Notes: a model not told the origin generated them from the letters alone. A DNA stretch of 38,841 bases from Candidatus Planktophila sp. (GCA_017858325.1 JAFMBT010000015.1:1-38841); one strand, 5' to 3'. Shown: positions 7,232-18,900, counted from the stretch's first letter. Numbers and translations: made by a program.

Positions 7232-8893
7232 CTAGATTTCGCTAGGGCGGCTGCCGATTGTCATTGGCTTTGAAGTCTGGGCAAAGAAATCATTGCCCTT
7301 ATCATCGACAACAATAAATGCTGGAAAATTAACAACGTCAATCTTCCAGACTGCTTCCATTCCAAGTTCTGGAAAATCTAAGACCTCAACTTTCGTAATG
7401 CAATCTTGGGCAAGGCGCGCTGCCGGCCCACCGATAGATCCCAGATAGAAGCCACCAAATTTCTTACAGGCATCTGTCACAGCTTGTGAGCGATTACCCT
7501 TTGCCAACATAACAAATGAGCCACCCTTTTCTTGGAAGTAGCCAACGTAAGAATCCATGCGGCCGGCAGTTGTTGGTCCGAATGAACCTGATGCATATCC
7601 CTCTGGCGTCTTAGCTGGGCCCGCATAATAAATAGCGTAATCCTTCAGGTATTGCGGCATCGCCTCACCCTTATCAATCGCTTCTTTAATCTTTGCATGG
7701 GCGAGATCGCGCGCAACAACAATAGTGCCGGTCAGACTGACACGAGTTTTAACCGGATGTTTAGAAAGTTCGGCGCGGATTGCATCCATCGGTTGGTTGA
7801 GATCAATTTCCACAACATCATCGTCGAGATGTTCATCGGTGGTCTCAGGTAAGAAGTGTGCTGGATCACGCTCGAGTTCTTCAATAAAGACGCCATCGCG
7901 AGTGATCTTTGCTTTCACCTGGCGATCTGCCGAACATGATACGGCGATTGCAATGGGAAGTGATGCGCCGTGGCGAGGTAGGCGTACAACGCGCACATCG
8001 TGACAGAAGTACTTGCCACCAAATTGTGCGCCGATTCCTAGCGTGCGCGTAAGTTCAAGAACCTTCTCTTCCAATTCGATATCTCTAAAGCCATGTCCAG
8101 TTGCCGCATCCCCTGATGTAGGTAGTGAATCTAAATACTTTGTCGAGGCGAGCTTTGCCGTCTTTACTGTGTGTTCGGCGCTGGTTCCACCGATGACAAT
8201 TGCTAGGTGATATGGCGGGCAGGCTGCTGTTCCGATAGAACGGAGTTTTCCATCAAGCCATGCCATAAATGATGCGGGGTTAAGTACCGCTTTTGTCTCT
8301 TGATATAAGAATGATTTGTTGGCACTTCCGCCACCTTTTGCAATAAAGAGGAAGTTGTACTCATCGCTATGGTCGCTATCTGAATAAATCTCGACCTGCG
8401 CTGGCAAGTTATTGCCGGTGTTCTTCTCTTCCCACGTGGTGACAGGGGCCATCTGCGAATATCGCAAATTAAGTTTTGTATAGGCATCGTAAATTCCCTG
8501 TGAAAGGGCAATCTCATCTTTGCTTGAGGTCAATACGTATTGACCCTTTTTCCCCATGATCAGTGCGGTACCGGTGTCTTGGCACATCGGTAGAACACCA
8601 CCTGCTGCGATATTGGCATTCTTTAAAAGGTCGGTGGCAACGAAGCGATCATTCGGTGAGGCTTCAGGATCGCTCAAGATATTTGTCAGTTGCTGTAAGT
8701 GAGCTGCGCGCAGATAATGCGAAATATCGTGAATCGCAACTTCGCTTAGATGTGAAAGCGCTGATGCTTCAATATGGAGAAATTCAAGATCGCCATGTTT
8801 TTTAACGTTTACGCCCTCTTTTGTTAAGAGGCGATACTGCGTCGAATCTTCACCCAGTGGCAGAAGTTCTGAATATGTAAATTGAGGTGACAT
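7232..8893 (-). CDS. fum: Fumarate hydratase, class I (iron-sulfur)
   Basis: This 553-residue enzyme interconverts fumarate and malate in the TCA cycle and belongs to the oxygen-sensitive class I family (FumA/FumB type), with alpha and beta domains fused. The three expected [4Fe-4S] ligands are visible: C104 in [11 protein letters not shown]225 in GTAACPPYH and C320 in AVSCSADRQ. The beta domain includes [15 protein letters not shown] and [20 protein letters not shown]. The full length is typical. It is the third gene of a tight xseA-xseB-fum operon, with a 9-bp gap after xseB. Mycobacteria carry a class II fumarase nearby (from memory), so class and position differ somewhat. Confidence 0.96.
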   Translation of the reverse strand: MSPQFTYSELLPLGEDSTQYRLLTKEGVNVKKHGDLEFLHIEASALSHLSEVAIHDISHYLRAAHLQQLTNILSDPEASPNDRFVATDLLKNANIAAGGVLPMCQDTGTALIMGKKGQYVLTSSKDEIALSQGIYDAYTKLNLRYSQMAPVTTWEEKNTGNNLPAQVEIYSDSDHSDEYNFLFIAKGGGSANKSFLYQETKAVLNPASFMAWLDGKLRSIGTAACPPYHLAIVIGGTSAEHTVKTAKLASTKYLDSLPTSGDAATGHGFRDIELEEKVLELTRTLGIGAQFGGKYFCHDVRVVRLPRHGASLPIAIAVSCSADRQVKAKITRDGVFIEELERDPAHFLPETTDEHLDDDVVEIDLNQPMDAIRAELSKHPVKTRVSLTGTIVVARDLAHAKIKEAIDKGEAMPQYLKDYAIYYAGPAKTPEGYASGSFGPTTAGRMDSYVGYFQEKGGSFVMLAKGNRSQAVTDACKKFGGFYLGSIGGPAARLAQDCITKVEVLDFPELGMEAVWKIDVVNFPAFIVVDDKGNDFFAQTSKPMTIGSRPSEI

Positions 8894-8902
8894 CTCGATC
8901 TC

Positions 8903-9115
8903 CTATTCGGAGCTGTCTTCGGTAGATGTGCGGCTTGCTTTGATCTTCGCCTTTGCACCATCGAGCCACTCTTGGCAGATCTTTGCTAACGCTTCTCCGC
9001 GCTCCCAGAGTGCAAGTGATTCTTCAAGTGTGGCACTTCCTGATTCAAGGGATTCCACAATTTCGGCAAGTTCATCACGGGCTTGCTCGTAGGAGATCTT
9101 CTTCTCTGCAGCCAT
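8903..9115 (-). CDS. xseB: Exodeoxyribonuclease VII small subunit
   Basis: This 70-residue helical protein has the XseB pattern: [20 protein letters not shown], then [22 protein letters not shown]. It forms the coiled-coil partner of XseA in the single-strand-specific exonuclease VII. It lies 4 bp after the xseA stop on the same strand and 9 bp before fumarase. The acidic C-terminal tail (TSTEDSSE) is unremarkable. Length is normal. Confidence 0.96.
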   Translation of the reverse strand: MAAEKKISYEQARDELAEIVESLESGSATLEESLALWERGEALAKICQEWLDGAKAKIKASRTSTEDSSE

Positions 9116-9119
9116 GTTC

Positions 9120-10328
9120 CTAATCTACTCTTCTTTCTACCGTTGCTTCTAATGAGCCCTTTGCTAGACGAATTCTGAGGTGGGTACCTGCGGGAATCTT
9201 TGCCGCATCGCGTGCAATCGCACCGTCTTCTAAGGTAGCAACTGAATATCCACGATCAAGGGTTGACTGTGGCGATAGTGATCGCAGGTGGGCACGCACC
9301 TGCTTTAGTTCACGTTTTTCGCTATCGATCAACGCCGTCATTGTGCGTGCTGCGCGATCACGGGCAGTTGAAATCTGATCTACTCGCGATGACACAATCA
9401 CCATCGGATCTTTCATCACAGGGCGAGCTGTTAAATGCGAGATTGTTGAGATTTCAAAATCGAGAAGATGAGTGACTTTACGCAAAAGTCGTTGGCGAAT
9501 CAGCTCGATTTCGGCGATCTCTTGGGCTATATCTGGCACTACACGCTTAGCAGCATCAGTTGGGGTCGATGCTCTGTAATCTGCAACGAGATCAAGAAGT
9601 GGTGAATCTTTCTCATGGCCGATTGCGCTAACAATCGGTGTCAGGCACGAACCAGCGAGGCGAACCAAGCTCTCATCACTAAATGGCAAGAGATCTTCAA
9701 ATGATCCACCGCCTCGAGTAATAATGATGACATCAACATCGGCCATCGCTTCCAGTTCGGCCAAAACCTGCGAGACTTCAACAACTGCGGCACTTCCTTG
9801 CACCGCAACTTCGCGAATTTCAAATTCAACTGCCGGCCAACGACGGCGCGCATTTTCAACAACATCCTTCATCGCATCGGTATTACGTCCGCAGATCAGA
9901 CCCACCTTCTTAGGTAGGCGCGGCAAAGCAACTTTACGATCTGCATCAAAGAGGCCTTCTTTAGCGAGAGCACTTTTAAGTTCTTCTAGGCGTGCTAATA
10001 ATTCACCAACGCCAACCTGTCTGATCTCTTTCGCCGACATCGTCAGCGTTCCACTCTTTGTGTACCACGACGCCTTTGCATGAATCACAACGCGCGCATT
10101 TGCCGGCAGTGGTTGCACCGATGCTAAGACTGTTTTGTAACACATCACCGAAAGACTCATATCGGCGCTGGTATCGCGAAGGCGAATAAATGCCATTCCA
10201 CCGCTACGTTCGTTGAGCTCTGAGATCTCGCCCTCAATCCAGATGGGGCCCAATCGATCGAGATACTCCTTAATTGCTTCCGTGACAACGCGCACTGGCG
10301 CGGGTTTCTCACTTGAAGTTTCGAACAT
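9120..10328 (-). CDS. xseA: Exodeoxyribonuclease VII large subunit
   Basis: This is a 402-residue catalytic subunit that degrades single-stranded DNA into oligonucleotides. The N-terminal OB fold is recognisable ([38 protein letters not shown]). The catalytic domain includes [40 protein letters not shown] and [20 protein letters not shown] (conserved GHE and D-x2-A-D blocks), then STPTDAA. The C-terminal helices end in [13 protein letters not shown]. The ATG at 10326-10328 has TAGGCT on the minus strand (10340-10335) 6 nt upstream and no Shine-Dalgarno, so it looks leaderless. It heads the xseA-xseB-fum operon and is divergent from ispH. Confidence 0.96.
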   Translation of the reverse strand: MFETSSEKPAPVRVVTEAIKEYLDRLGPIWIEGEISELNERSGGMAFIRLRDTSADMSLSVMCYKTVLASVQPLPANARVVIHAKASWYTKSGTLTMSAKEIRQVGVGELLARLEELKSALAKEGLFDADRKVALPRLPKKVGLICGRNTDAMKDVVENARRRWPAVEFEIREVAVQGSAAVVEVSQVLAELEAMADVDVIIITRGGGSFEDLLPFSDESLVRLAGSCLTPIVSAIGHEKDSPLLDLVADYRASTPTDAAKRVVPDIAQEIAEIELIRQRLLRKVTHLLDFEISTISHLTARPVMKDPMVIVSSRVDQISTARDRAARTMTALIDSEKRELKQVRAHLRSLSPQSTLDRGYSVATLEDGAIARDAAKIPAGTHLRIRLAKGSLEATVERRVD

Positions 10329-10334
10329 GAGCCC

Positions 10335-10347
10335 AGCCTAATAGACT
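10335..10347. promoter_or_regulatory. Back-to-back leaderless -10 boxes for xseA and ispH
   Basis: Only 26 bp separate the two start codons. Minus-strand TAGGCT (10340-10335) is 6 nt from the xseA ATG. Plus-strand TAGACT (10342-10347) is 7 nt from the ispH ATG. Each promoter's -35 region would lie inside the other gene. Confidence 0.55.
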
Positions 10348-10354
10348 CACCCAC

Positions 10355-11317
10355 ATGGATTCCGGCAAACGCGTACTTCTGGCCGCCCCCCGTGGATATT
10401 GCGCCGGCGTAGATCGCGCGGTTATCACCGTTGAAAAAGCGCTTGAGGCGTATGGAGCACCTGTCTATGTCCGTAAAGAGATTGTGCACAACAAGCACGT
10501 TGTCCAAACCCTTGAAGAAAAGGGTGTCATCTTTGTCAACGAGACAGATGAAGTTCCCGAAGGTAAGACAGTAGTTTTTTCAGCCCACGGTGTTTCACCT
10601 GCAGTCCATGAAGAGGCAGCAGCGCGCAGCCTAAAAACAATTGATGCCACCTGCCCGCTTGTGACCAAGGTTCATCATGAAGTGCGCCGCTTTGCCAATG
10701 AAGAGACAGAGATTTTACTAATAGGCCACGAAGGCCACGAAGAAGTTGAAGGAACTGCAGGAGAAGCAGTCGGTAAGGTCAAGATTGTTGATGGACTTGA
10801 TGGCGCTCGCACCGTGCAACCAACTCCTGGCAAGAAGCTAGTCTGGTTATCCCAGACGACGTTAAGTGTTGATGAAACTTTAGAGGCAGTTGCGATTTTG
10901 CGCCAACGTTTTCCTGAAATTCAAGATCCGCCATCTGATGATATTTGTTATGCAACTCAGAATCGCCAGGAAGCGATTAAGGCAATTGCGCCACAGGCAG
11001 ATCTTGTTCTCGTCGTTGGTTCGACAAACTCTTCTAACTCTGTTCGCCTCGTTGAAGTTGCTCTTGAATACGGTGCCAAGAAAGCATTTCTTATCGACTA
11101 TGCATCTGAGGCGAAAGATGAATGGCTTGTCGGTGTGACAACCGTTGGTCTCACAAGCGGAGCTTCTGTACCTGAGATTTTGGTCCGCTCAGTTCTTGAG
11201 TGGCTAAGCCTTCATGGATTTGGAAATGTCGAAGAGGTACGCGCAACTGAAGAGACACTTCTCTTCTCGCTCCCACCAGAGCTACGTAAAGATCTAAAGG
11301 CGATGGGTAAAGCTTAA
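10355..11317 (+). CDS. ispH: 4-hydroxy-3-methylbut-2-enyl diphosphate reductase
   Basis: This 320-residue iron-sulfur enzyme makes IPP and DMAPP in the last step of the MEP pathway. The three cluster cysteines are seen: C16 in [14 protein letters not shown]100 in [11 protein letters not shown] and C198 in [28 protein letters not shown] and the TSGASVPE block are also present. It supplies substrate for the prenyltransferase encoded earlier in the window. The ATG at 10355 has TAGACT 7 nt upstream, indicating a leaderless transcript. The stop TAA (11315-11317) overlaps the convergent gene's stop by 4 bp. The neighbours xseA and ychF are the same as in mycobacteria. Confidence 0.97.
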   Translation: MDSGKRVLLAAPRGYCAGVDRAVITVEKALEAYGAPVYVRKEIVHNKHVVQTLEEKGVIFVNETDEVPEGKTVVFSAHGVSPAVHEEAAARSLKTIDATCPLVTKVHHEVRRFANEETEILLIGHEGHEEVEGTAGEAVGKVKIVDGLDGARTVQPTPGKKLVWLSQTTLSVDETLEAVAILRQRFPEIQDPPSDDICYATQNRQEAIKAIAPQADLVLVVGSTNSSNSVRLVEVALEYGAKKAFLIDYASEAKDEWLVGVTTVGLTSGASVPEILVRSVLEWLSLHGFGNVEEVRATEETLLFSLPPELRKDLKAMGKA

Positions 11318-11718
11318 ACTCGACTCTTTGGCTTACGCTGCTTCGCTTTTTCATTGAGGAACATAAACCACCCATATACGGCCGAACCAAGTAGCCATGG
11401 ACCAACCGATGCAAGGGCGGCCAAGATATCAATGCCTAGGCGCGAGATAGAGAAGCCATCAGTTGCAAGGAAGTAAAAAGTAACGAGCGCTGCGAGAACT
11501 AGTGGTGGGGTAACAACAGAGACATAACGCGTACCGGGACGGCCAAAGCGAATTCCACCAAAGGTAACAAGGGCGATAACAAGGCCAGTGAAGATTCCTG
11601 TGCCACCGCGAAGTGTGAGCTCTGCAAAGGTAAAGATGAAGATAAAGAAAATCTGCAAGACAACAACGCCCTGCTTTTTTAGACCAGGACCGCTAATTGC
11701 TGGAAGTGAACTTGTCAC
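11314..11718 (-). CDS. Small membrane protein (DUF6542-like)
   Basis: This 134-residue protein has about four hydrophobic helices (near 15-33, 40-58, 64-88, 95-122) and a basic C-terminus ([11 protein letters not shown]). The [20 protein letters not shown] stretch and the location between ispH and ychF match an uncharacterised actinobacterial family (Rv1111c position, DUF6542-like, from memory). Its start overlaps the rmuC stop by 4 bp, so it is translated with rmuC. Function unknown. Confidence 0.7.
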   Translation of the reverse strand: MTSSLPAISGPGLKKQGVVVLQIFFIFIFTFAELTLRGGTGIFTGLVIALVTFGGIRFGRPGTRYVSVVTPPLVLAALVTFYFLATDGFSISRLGIDILAALASVGPWLLGSAVYGWFMFLNEKAKQRKPKSRV

Positions 11719-12905
11719 TCGTCCTCCTTCACCTCTTCTGCATCGATAAAGTCATCTTCTGCAGCGAGATCGCTATTTTTTAACTCACGTGCCTGCGCTG
11801 GCGCATCAGGATATGCAAGTGCAAGTTTATCTTTATCTCCGGAAACTCCATAACTCAAGATCTTTGCAGCAGCACGCTTGACGGTGGATTCAGCTGTTGG
11901 GATCAGCTCGGCGTAGGCCTTGCTGAGAGAGTTGATCGCGGTGCCAACTTTGATAATACGAGAGTGAAGAAGCGTTAGATCTTTCATAAATGAGGCAGCC
12001 GATTTCGAGATATCTTCAGCGTTGCGCGCTACAGCGTTGCGAGAGTAGACATTTCCGATTGTGCGAAGCAGTGCCATCATCGACGTTGGCGTTGCGATAG
12101 TGACGTTGAGTTTAAAGGCATTTTCTAGAAAGAGTGGATCAACGCGAAGAGCCTCAGTAAGCAGTGATTCAAAGGGAACGAAGAGAATGACAAAGTCTGG
12201 CGAATCTTGTGAGGCGTGATAGCCACGTTTTGCCAGCGTCTGTACATGGCTGAAGAGATCTTTCCGGTGCTCAGTAAAGAGCGCTTCACGGGCTTGGCTA
12301 TCTTCTTCTTCGTGCGCTTGGATAAAGCGATCAAAGGGAAACTTGGAATCGATAAATAACTTAGTGCCACCTGGCATCTTGACGGTGATATCTGGAATAC
12401 CGGAAGAGTCAGCATCTGTTGTCGAACGCTGGGCGGTGAATTCGATATCTTTACGTAAGCCAGCGTTTTCAAGCATCAACTCAAGTTGGGCCTCGCCAAA
12501 TTTTCCACGCGTTGCAGAGTTTGTGAGCGCTCCAGCGATTGCTTTGGTCTGTGCCACCAGTGATTCATTATGTGTAGACATGGCACGTACCTGCGCGCGA
12601 ATATCTGATTCGGCTTCGATCCGACGACGATCGGCATCACCGGCTTCTTTCTGCAACTTCTCCATCGCCCCCTTCATCGCCTCAAGTTCGCCCGCTAACT
12701 TTGAACCAGCAACTGCGTTATCTCGTTCACTCTTATAGAGATCGCGTTCGGCGCGCACAGCGCTGAGTTGTTCTGTCAGATCAGTTGAATCGATGGCAGT
12801 ACTTGATGAACCTCGACGCCAGATAAGAAATCCAATGACGAGGCCGAGAATCAGGCCGATAGCAAGGGTAATAATGGTCACGAGTGGGCTATTTGTGCTG
12901 GTCAT
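11715..12905 (-). CDS. rmuC: DNA recombination protein RmuC
   Basis: This 396-residue protein has an N-terminal membrane anchor (VTIITLAIGLILGLVIGFLI), a long coiled coil (about 40-110) and the RmuC core. Core blocks are ATRGKFGEAQLELMLENAGL, PDITVKMPGGTKLFIDSKFP (nuclease-like D-x-K) and FVILFVPFESLLTEALRVDP. RmuC limits inversions and rearrangements at repeats, and the fold resembles restriction nucleases. The ATG at 12905 is preferred over the 11-codon extension to 12938, which lacks protein-like character. The acidic C-terminus ([13 protein letters not shown]) overlaps the next gene. It is divergent from ychF by 51 bp. Confidence 0.9.
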   Translation of the reverse strand: MTSTNSPLVTIITLAIGLILGLVIGFLIWRRGSSSTAIDSTDLTEQLSAVRAERDLYKSERDNAVAGSKLAGELEAMKGAMEKLQKEAGDADRRRIEAESDIRAQVRAMSTHNESLVAQTKAIAGALTNSATRGKFGEAQLELMLENAGLRKDIEFTAQRSTTDADSSGIPDITVKMPGGTKLFIDSKFPFDRFIQAHEEEDSQAREALFTEHRKDLFSHVQTLAKRGYHASQDSPDFVILFVPFESLLTEALRVDPLFLENAFKLNVTIATPTSMMALLRTIGNVYSRNAVARNAEDISKSAASFMKDLTLLHSRIIKVGTAINSLSKAYAELIPTAESTVKRAAAKILSYGVSGDKDKLALAYPDAPAQARELKNSDLAAEDDFIDAEEVKEDE

Positions 12906-12941
12906 GCCCCTATCGTGGCAGGAGCCACCGACAATCACGCG

Positions 12942-12947
12942 TAGGCT
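12942..12947 (+). promoter_or_regulatory. Possible -10 box of ychF
   Basis: TAGGCT ends 9 nt before the ychF ATG, giving at most a 2-3 nt leader. No Shine-Dalgarno is present apart from pyrimidine-rich cctcct. Confidence 0.35.
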
Positions 12948-12956
12948 CTACCTCCT

Positions 12957-14030
12957 ATGAGCCTATCTATTGGAATCGTCGGCCTGCCCAATGTGGGAAA
13001 GTCGACCCTTTTTAACGCTCTGACAAAGAACAATGTTTTAGCGGCCAACTACCCCTTCGCCACCATTGAACCTAACGTCGGAGTCGTTGGCGTACCCGAT
13101 GAGCGTTTGGCGGTTCTGGCGAAAATCTTTGCCTCTGAAAAGCTGCTGCCAGCCGCGCTCTCCTTCGTTGATATCGCAGGAATCGTTAAGGGAGCATCAG
13201 AAGGTGCCGGCCTTGGCAATAAATTCTTGGCAAATATCCGCGAGACCGATGCGATCTGTCAGGTGATTCGCGTCTTTAACGATGACGATGTTGTTCACGT
13301 TGATGGCCGAATCGATCCGGGCAGCGACATGGAAACGATTAATACCGAATTAGCGCTCGCGGATTTGCAGACAATCGAGAAAGCGATTCCGCGGCTTGAG
13401 AAAGAGGCGAAGACTGCAAAAGAGCGTATGCCCGTTCTGGAAGCGGTAAAGGCGGCAGAGGCGTGGCTGCAATCAGGTAAACCACTTTCGCAATCACCGA
13501 TTGATCGCGAACTCTTGTATGAACTTCACTTGCTGACAGCTAAGCCATTCTTATATGTCTTTAATGTTGATGCGGCAGAACTCGGCGATAACGATCTACG
13601 TGCAAAATTGCAGGCACTTGTTACACCTGCTCAAGCAATTTTCCTCGATGCAAAGACTGAAGCCGAATTAGCAGAACTTTCAGATGACGATGCGATGGAA
13701 CTTCTTGAATCTATTGGTCTCAAAGAGCCAGGTCTGGCAACACTTGCTCGCGTTGGTTTTGACGCACTCGGTTTACAAACATATTTAACTGCCGGTCCAA
13801 AGGAAGCGCGTGCGTGGACAATTCATAAAGGTGATACCGCTCCCAAGGCTGCTGGTGTTATTCATACAGATTTTGAAAAAGGCTTCATCAAAGCCGAAAT
13901 TGTCTCTTTTACCGACTTGGTAGAAGCAGGTTCTATGACTGAAGCAAAATCAAGGGGGAAAGTTCGCATGGAAGGCAAAGAATACGTAATGGCCGACGGA
14001 GATGTTGTGGAGTTTCGATTCAATGTCTAA
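12957..14030 (+). CDS. ychF: Redox-regulated ATPase YchF (Obg family)
   Basis: This 357-residue P-loop protein binds ribosomes and hydrolyses ATP rather than GTP. Visible features are G1 [14 protein letters not shown] (about 9-22), G3 [20 protein letters not shown] (about 63-82) and the G4 region [10 protein letters not shown], where NxxD/E replaces NKxD as in ATP-preferring YchF. The C-terminal TGS domain reads [20 protein letters not shown] and ends in [19 protein letters not shown]. The full length is typical. It overlaps typA by 8 bp. Mycobacteria also keep ychF next to ispH. Confidence 0.97.
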   Translation: MSLSIGIVGLPNVGKSTLFNALTKNNVLAANYPFATIEPNVGVVGVPDERLAVLAKIFASEKLLPAALSFVDIAGIVKGASEGAGLGNKFLANIRETDAICQVIRVFNDDDVVHVDGRIDPGSDMETINTELALADLQTIEKAIPRLEKEAKTAKERMPVLEAVKAAEAWLQSGKPLSQSPIDRELLYELHLLTAKPFLYVFNVDAAELGDNDLRAKLQALVTPAQAIFLDAKTEAELAELSDDDAMELLESIGLKEPGLATLARVGFDALGLQTYLTAGPKEARAWTIHKGDTAPKAAGVIHTDFEKGFIKAEIVSFTDLVEAGSMTEAKSRGKVRMEGKEYVMADGDVVEFRFNV

Positions 14031-15927
14031 AAAACAAGAACACCTCAAAGGACTTCCAGAGAAGCGTCGTGAAGACCTTCGTAATGTTGCAATCATTGCT
14101 CACGTAGACCACGGAAAGACCACACTCGTTGATGCGATGTTGTGGCAATCCGGTGCCTTCGCGGCACATAAGGTGCAGGGCGAAGGCCAGGACCGCATGA
14201 TGGATTCAATGGATCTGGAGCGCGAAAAGGGAATTACGATCCTTGCTAAGAACACCGCGGTAAAGCGCGGCAACACAATTGTGAACATTATTGATACACC
14301 TGGCCACGCAGATTTCGGCGGCGAGGTAGAGCGTGGATTAGAGATGGTTGATGGCGTTATCTTGCTCGTTGATGCATCAGAAGGTCCACTGCCACAGACT
14401 CGTTTCGTATTGCGCAAAGCGCTCGAGAAGTATCTGCCAGTAATTTTGGTGATTAATAAGGTCGATCGCCCCGATTCGCGTATCGCTGAAGTTGTTGATG
14501 AAGCATATGAACTCTTCCTTGATCTTGACGCTAATGAAGAGCAGATTGAATTCCCAGTTGTCTACGCCTCCGCTAAGGCGGGGCGTGCATCACTTACGCG
14601 TCCAGCAGATGGTGGAATGCCAGAGGAGACCAACCTTGATGTTCTCTTCGACACAATCTTCTCTGCAATTCCCGCACCTGTGTATCACGAGGGTGCACCA
14701 CTTCAAGCACATGTAACAAATCTTGACTCGTCACCATTTCTTGGTCGCCTTGCACTCTGTCGCGTTCGCGAAGGTGTGATCAAAAAAGGTCAGACCGTTA
14801 CTTGGATGAAGACAGATGGCACGCAAGAGCGAGTAAAGATTTCCGAGCTCTTGATCACCGAAGCTCTCGATCGCGTTCCAGCACTTGAAGCACATCCTGG
14901 GGACATCATCGCTGTTGCGGGTATCGAGACAATTACTCTCGGAGAAACGCTGGCAGATAACGATAATCCGCATGCTCTACCGTTAATTATTGTCGATGAA
15001 CCATCTATCTCGATGACTATCGGTATCAATACATCTCCTTTGGCGGGAAAGAGCGGCAAGCTCCTGACAGCGCGCCAAGTAAAGGGTCGCCTTGATGCAG
15101 AACTCGTAGGTAATGTTTCATTGCGCGTTCTTAATACTGAACGTCCAGATACCTGGGAAGTTCAAGGTCGTGGCGAACTACAGCTAGCGGTTCTCGTTGA
15201 GATCATGAAACGCGAAGGTTTCGAACTTACCGTTGGTAAGCCACAAGTTGTTATCAAGAAAATTGATGGCAAGGTGCACGAACCGATGGAGCGTTTAACA
15301 ATTGATGCGCCAGAAGATTACTTAGGTGTTCTTACACAGTTGATGGCGCTACGTAAGGGACGTATGGAACAGATGGTCAACCATGGAACTGGTTGGATCC
15401 GTCTTGATTACAAGGTTCCATCACGTGGACTTATTGGTTTCCGTACCGAATTCCTGACAGAGACTCGTGGTACAGGTTTGCTCCACCACGTCTTTGATGG
15501 TTACGAGCCTTGGTATGGCGATATTCGCACACGTGCAACAGGGTCACTTGTTTCAGATCGCATGGGAACTGTTACGTCGTACGCGTTGTATGGAACACAA
15601 GATCGCGGAACAATCTTTGTTGAGCCAGGCGATGAAGTGTATGAAGGTATGGTTATTGGTGAGAACTCTCGTAGCGATGACATGGACGTTAACTGTGTTC
15701 GCGAAAAGAAGCTCACCAACATGCGCGCATCAGGTACCGATGAATCAGAGCGTTTGATTCCACCTAAGAAGTTAAACATGGAAGGTGCTCTCGAATTCTG
15801 TCGTGAAGATGAATGCGTTGAGGTCACTCCTGCAGTTGTCCGCATCCGCAAGGTTGTCCTCGACCAGAACGAGCGCGCACGTGCGACTTCTCGTCAGAAG
15901 AAGGCGAACTTAGCTGCAGATAGCTAG
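14023..15927 (+). CDS. typA: Translational GTPase TypA/BipA
   Basis: This 634-residue ribosome-associated GTPase is involved in stress and large-subunit assembly. Motifs are G1 AHVDHGKTTL (about 26-35), switch I REKGITILAKNTAV, G3 DTPGHADFGGEVERGL, G4 NKVDRPDSR and G5 YASAKAG. Domains II, III and V follow, along with the TypA-specific C-terminus (VVRIRKVVLDQNERARA). ATG 14023 is chosen because the 14002 alternative lies inside ychF. GGAG is 10 nt upstream. It is the last gene of the left syntenic block. Confidence 0.97.
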   Translation: MSKKQEHLKGLPEKRREDLRNVAIIAHVDHGKTTLVDAMLWQSGAFAAHKVQGEGQDRMMDSMDLEREKGITILAKNTAVKRGNTIVNIIDTPGHADFGGEVERGLEMVDGVILLVDASEGPLPQTRFVLRKALEKYLPVILVINKVDRPDSRIAEVVDEAYELFLDLDANEEQIEFPVVYASAKAGRASLTRPADGGMPEETNLDVLFDTIFSAIPAPVYHEGAPLQAHVTNLDSSPFLGRLALCRVREGVIKKGQTVTWMKTDGTQERVKISELLITEALDRVPALEAHPGDIIAVAGIETITLGETLADNDNPHALPLIIVDEPSISMTIGINTSPLAGKSGKLLTARQVKGRLDAELVGNVSLRVLNTERPDTWEVQGRGELQLAVLVEIMKREGFELTVGKPQVVIKKIDGKVHEPMERLTIDAPEDYLGVLTQLMALRKGRMEQMVNHGTGWIRLDYKVPSRGLIGFRTEFLTETRGTGLLHHVFDGYEPWYGDIRTRATGSLVSDRMGTVTSYALYGTQDRGTIFVEPGDEVYEGMVIGENSRSDDMDVNCVREKKLTNMRASGTDESERLIPPKKLNMEGALEFCREDECVEVTPAVVRIRKVVLDQNERARATSRQKKANLAADS

Positions 15928-15973
15928 GCCTACTTCTCTACATTCTGAGCCTTCTCATCCTTTGTCGGTTGGC

Positions 15974-15979
15974 TAGGGT
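15974..15979 (+). promoter_or_regulatory. Probable -10 box of the adnA-adnB operon
   Basis: TAGGGT predicts transcription start near 15986. That excludes the ATG at 15983 and leaves a 6-nt leader before the ATG at 15992. The 64-bp gap after typA (15928-15991) contains no other visible signal and no intrinsic terminator. Confidence 0.4.
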
Positions 15980-15991
15980 TAAATGGCGCCT

Positions 15992-18900
15992 ATGAAGTTG
16001 ATCAAGCAGGCCCTACAGGTCAATGACCTGAGCCTTACCGATCAAGAGAAAAAAGTGATTGCCCATCGTGGTTCTCCACTTGTAATCAAAGGTGCTGCGG
16101 GGTCGGGCAAGACCACACTTCTTATCGAAGCTGCAATTGCGCGCATTAGCGATGGCGCTTCATCTGATTCGATTCTCTTTCTCACCTATGGTCGTGAGAG
16201 CGCATCCTTGATCCGCGATGCCATTGCAATCCGCAGCAGCGCAACAGGGTATGAACCACTTGCGCGAACATTTCACTCGCTCGCATTTTCGATTCTTAAG
16301 ATGAAGAGTGGGGATGATTTCCGCGAACCCATCTTGTTATCCGGTGCTGAGCAAGAACAAATAATCGCTGATTTACTAGAAGGCGATATCAGCGATGGAT
16401 ATAAAGAGTGGCCACCTGAACTGCGTGATAGTGATGAAAAGTTAGGTAACCCATTACGCACTCGTGGTTTTATTCGCGAGCTACGAGATCTCATGATGCG
16501 TGCAAATGAACGAAAAATTTCACCACAAGTGCTAGCAACTCGCGGTGGGCAACTTGGTGAAAAGTATTGGCCAGCTGCAGCAGCTTTCTGGAAACGATAT
16601 GAAGGCGTGATGGATCTAGCCGCCTCTGGTGCCGGAGATGCAAAGGTGCGCATCGACCCATCTGAGCTCATTAATGCAGCGATCGCACACCTTCATAATA
16701 GCCCCGAACTTCTTGCAACGATCCGTAAAACTTTCTCCACCATTCTTATTGATGAATTCCAAGAATCTGATCCCGCGCAACGTGAACTTCTTACACTGAT
16801 TGCGCCAAATGATCTTCTTATCGCACTCGATAGCAAGAGCGCGGTAGGACGTTTTCGCGGCGCTGATCCAGATGGCGCAGAGGCAGCGGCGCAATCACTC
16901 ATTGGCGATCACGGTGCAGTGATCACTCTTACAGAGAGTTATAGAAATCCAACAGTGCGCGATGCGGTGATGGCGGCTAGTGGCACGGAAGAGGCTCATC
17001 TCATTGCCCACTACTGCAAAAAGGCTCATCTCCTGGATGGAATTGCCTACTCAGATATGGCAATTATTCTCCGCTCAGGTGGTGCGGGTGCATCTGCAAT
17101 TCGCCGAGCCTGCATGCAGGCATCGATTCCCACAGTGGGTGAGGTTGAAGCCCTCGGCAATAACGTAGCAATCGCTCCGTTCTTATTATTAGCACGTATT
17201 GCAACGAATCCAAAGAAGTTGACCTTAGCTGATGTCGAAGCGCTTCTTACCAGTGAATTTGGTGGAAGTGATGCGATCTCACTTCGTCGTATTCGAAGAT
17301 CACTTCTAGCAGCACGGAGCGATGATGATCTTCGTACCGGTTCAGCGATGCTTATCGATGCTCTTATCGATGGCGATATTCCAATTGAGGATGCACCTGA
17401 ACTCAACCGTGTACACACACTTTTATCTCTTGCCCGTAAATCACTCGCTCGTAAAAATCCAACAGTCCACGATCTCTTGTGGGCAATCTGGAGTAATGCG
17501 GTAACAAGTGATGGCAGCAAGGTAAGTGATGCATGGCGAGATGCTGCCTTACGTGGTGGATCTCGCGGAGCGGCGGCAGATCGCGATCTCGATGCGATGA
17601 TTGTTCTCTTTGATAGCGCTGCACGATTTATCGAACGTTTTCCAGGCGCTGCGCCATCTGTCTTTCTCGATCAGATCAGCGAAGAATTTATTGCAGCCGA
17701 TGTCATCACAACTAAAGGTGTACGCCCTGATGCGCTCGAGATTCTGACAGTTCATAGCGCGAAAGGTCGCCAATGGCCCCTTGTAATTGTCGCTGGCGTA
17801 CAAGAGGGGATTTGGCCAAATTTAAAAGTGCGATCGACTCTGCTTGGTGCAGAACGTTTAGTAGAACGAGAACGGCATGGAGATCATTTACCCGATCGAG
17901 AACTGCAAGCGATCACTGCTTCATCCCTTCTTGAAGATGAACGACGCCTCTTTCATGTCGCGACATCTCGCGCAACATCACAGTTGCTGGTCACAGCAAC
18001 ATCGCGCGAAGATGATGAACCATCGATTTTCTTCCATGAAATATATGAAGAAATACATGGTTTTGCAGTCGATTCGCCCCAGGCAGCTACCGCCCAACCA
18101 GCCCGACCACTTACCGCACCTGCCTTGGTGGCAACCCTGCGTCGCAATTTAACGTCAGAGAATTCGGAATCAGCTGCAGATCTTCTTGCCACTCTTGCAG
18201 CATCAGGAATATCACTTGCCCAGAGTGAGAACTGGGTTGGCGCACGCGCACTATCGACAGATATACCCGTGGTGAAGGCGGGCGATCCTGTCTATGTCTC
18301 ACCCAGTGGCGCCGAACCATTTACTGAGTGTGGAGTGAAATGGTTCCTAGAAAAAAGTGGGGGCACTAATGGTGATGGTGTTGCACAGCTATTAGGTTCT
18401 GCCATTCACGAGTTTGCACGACTTAAAGTTGAAAGTCCCGGAATCACACATGATCAGCTTGTAGAAAAACTCGAAAGCTCGTGGTCACTGATTGATCAAT
18501 CAACCGGTTGGCTCAGCACCGCTGCGCTCAAGCGGGCAAAACGCATGCTGGAACGCTTTGCCCAGTACCACAACGATATTGAGACCAAGAGTGATCGCAG
18601 CGTTGTTGGAGTCGAGCTAGATTTTAATATCTCCTTCGGCAATGTGATTGTTAAAGGAAATGTCGATCGCATTGAAGTAGATGGCGACGGTAAGTACTTT
18701 GTTGTTGATTTTAAAACTGGAAAGAACCCAATTGCCCACAATGATGCGCTCACTAACTTACAGCTTGCCTGCTATCAGCTTGGTGTCATTATGGATGGCT
18801 TTGGTGAGCAACTTAAAGGTAATCAAACGAGTGGTTCACACCTTGTCTTTCTTGCTCACGATACGAAAGAGGTTGCGCTCCGTCATCGTCCCGTTATTGA

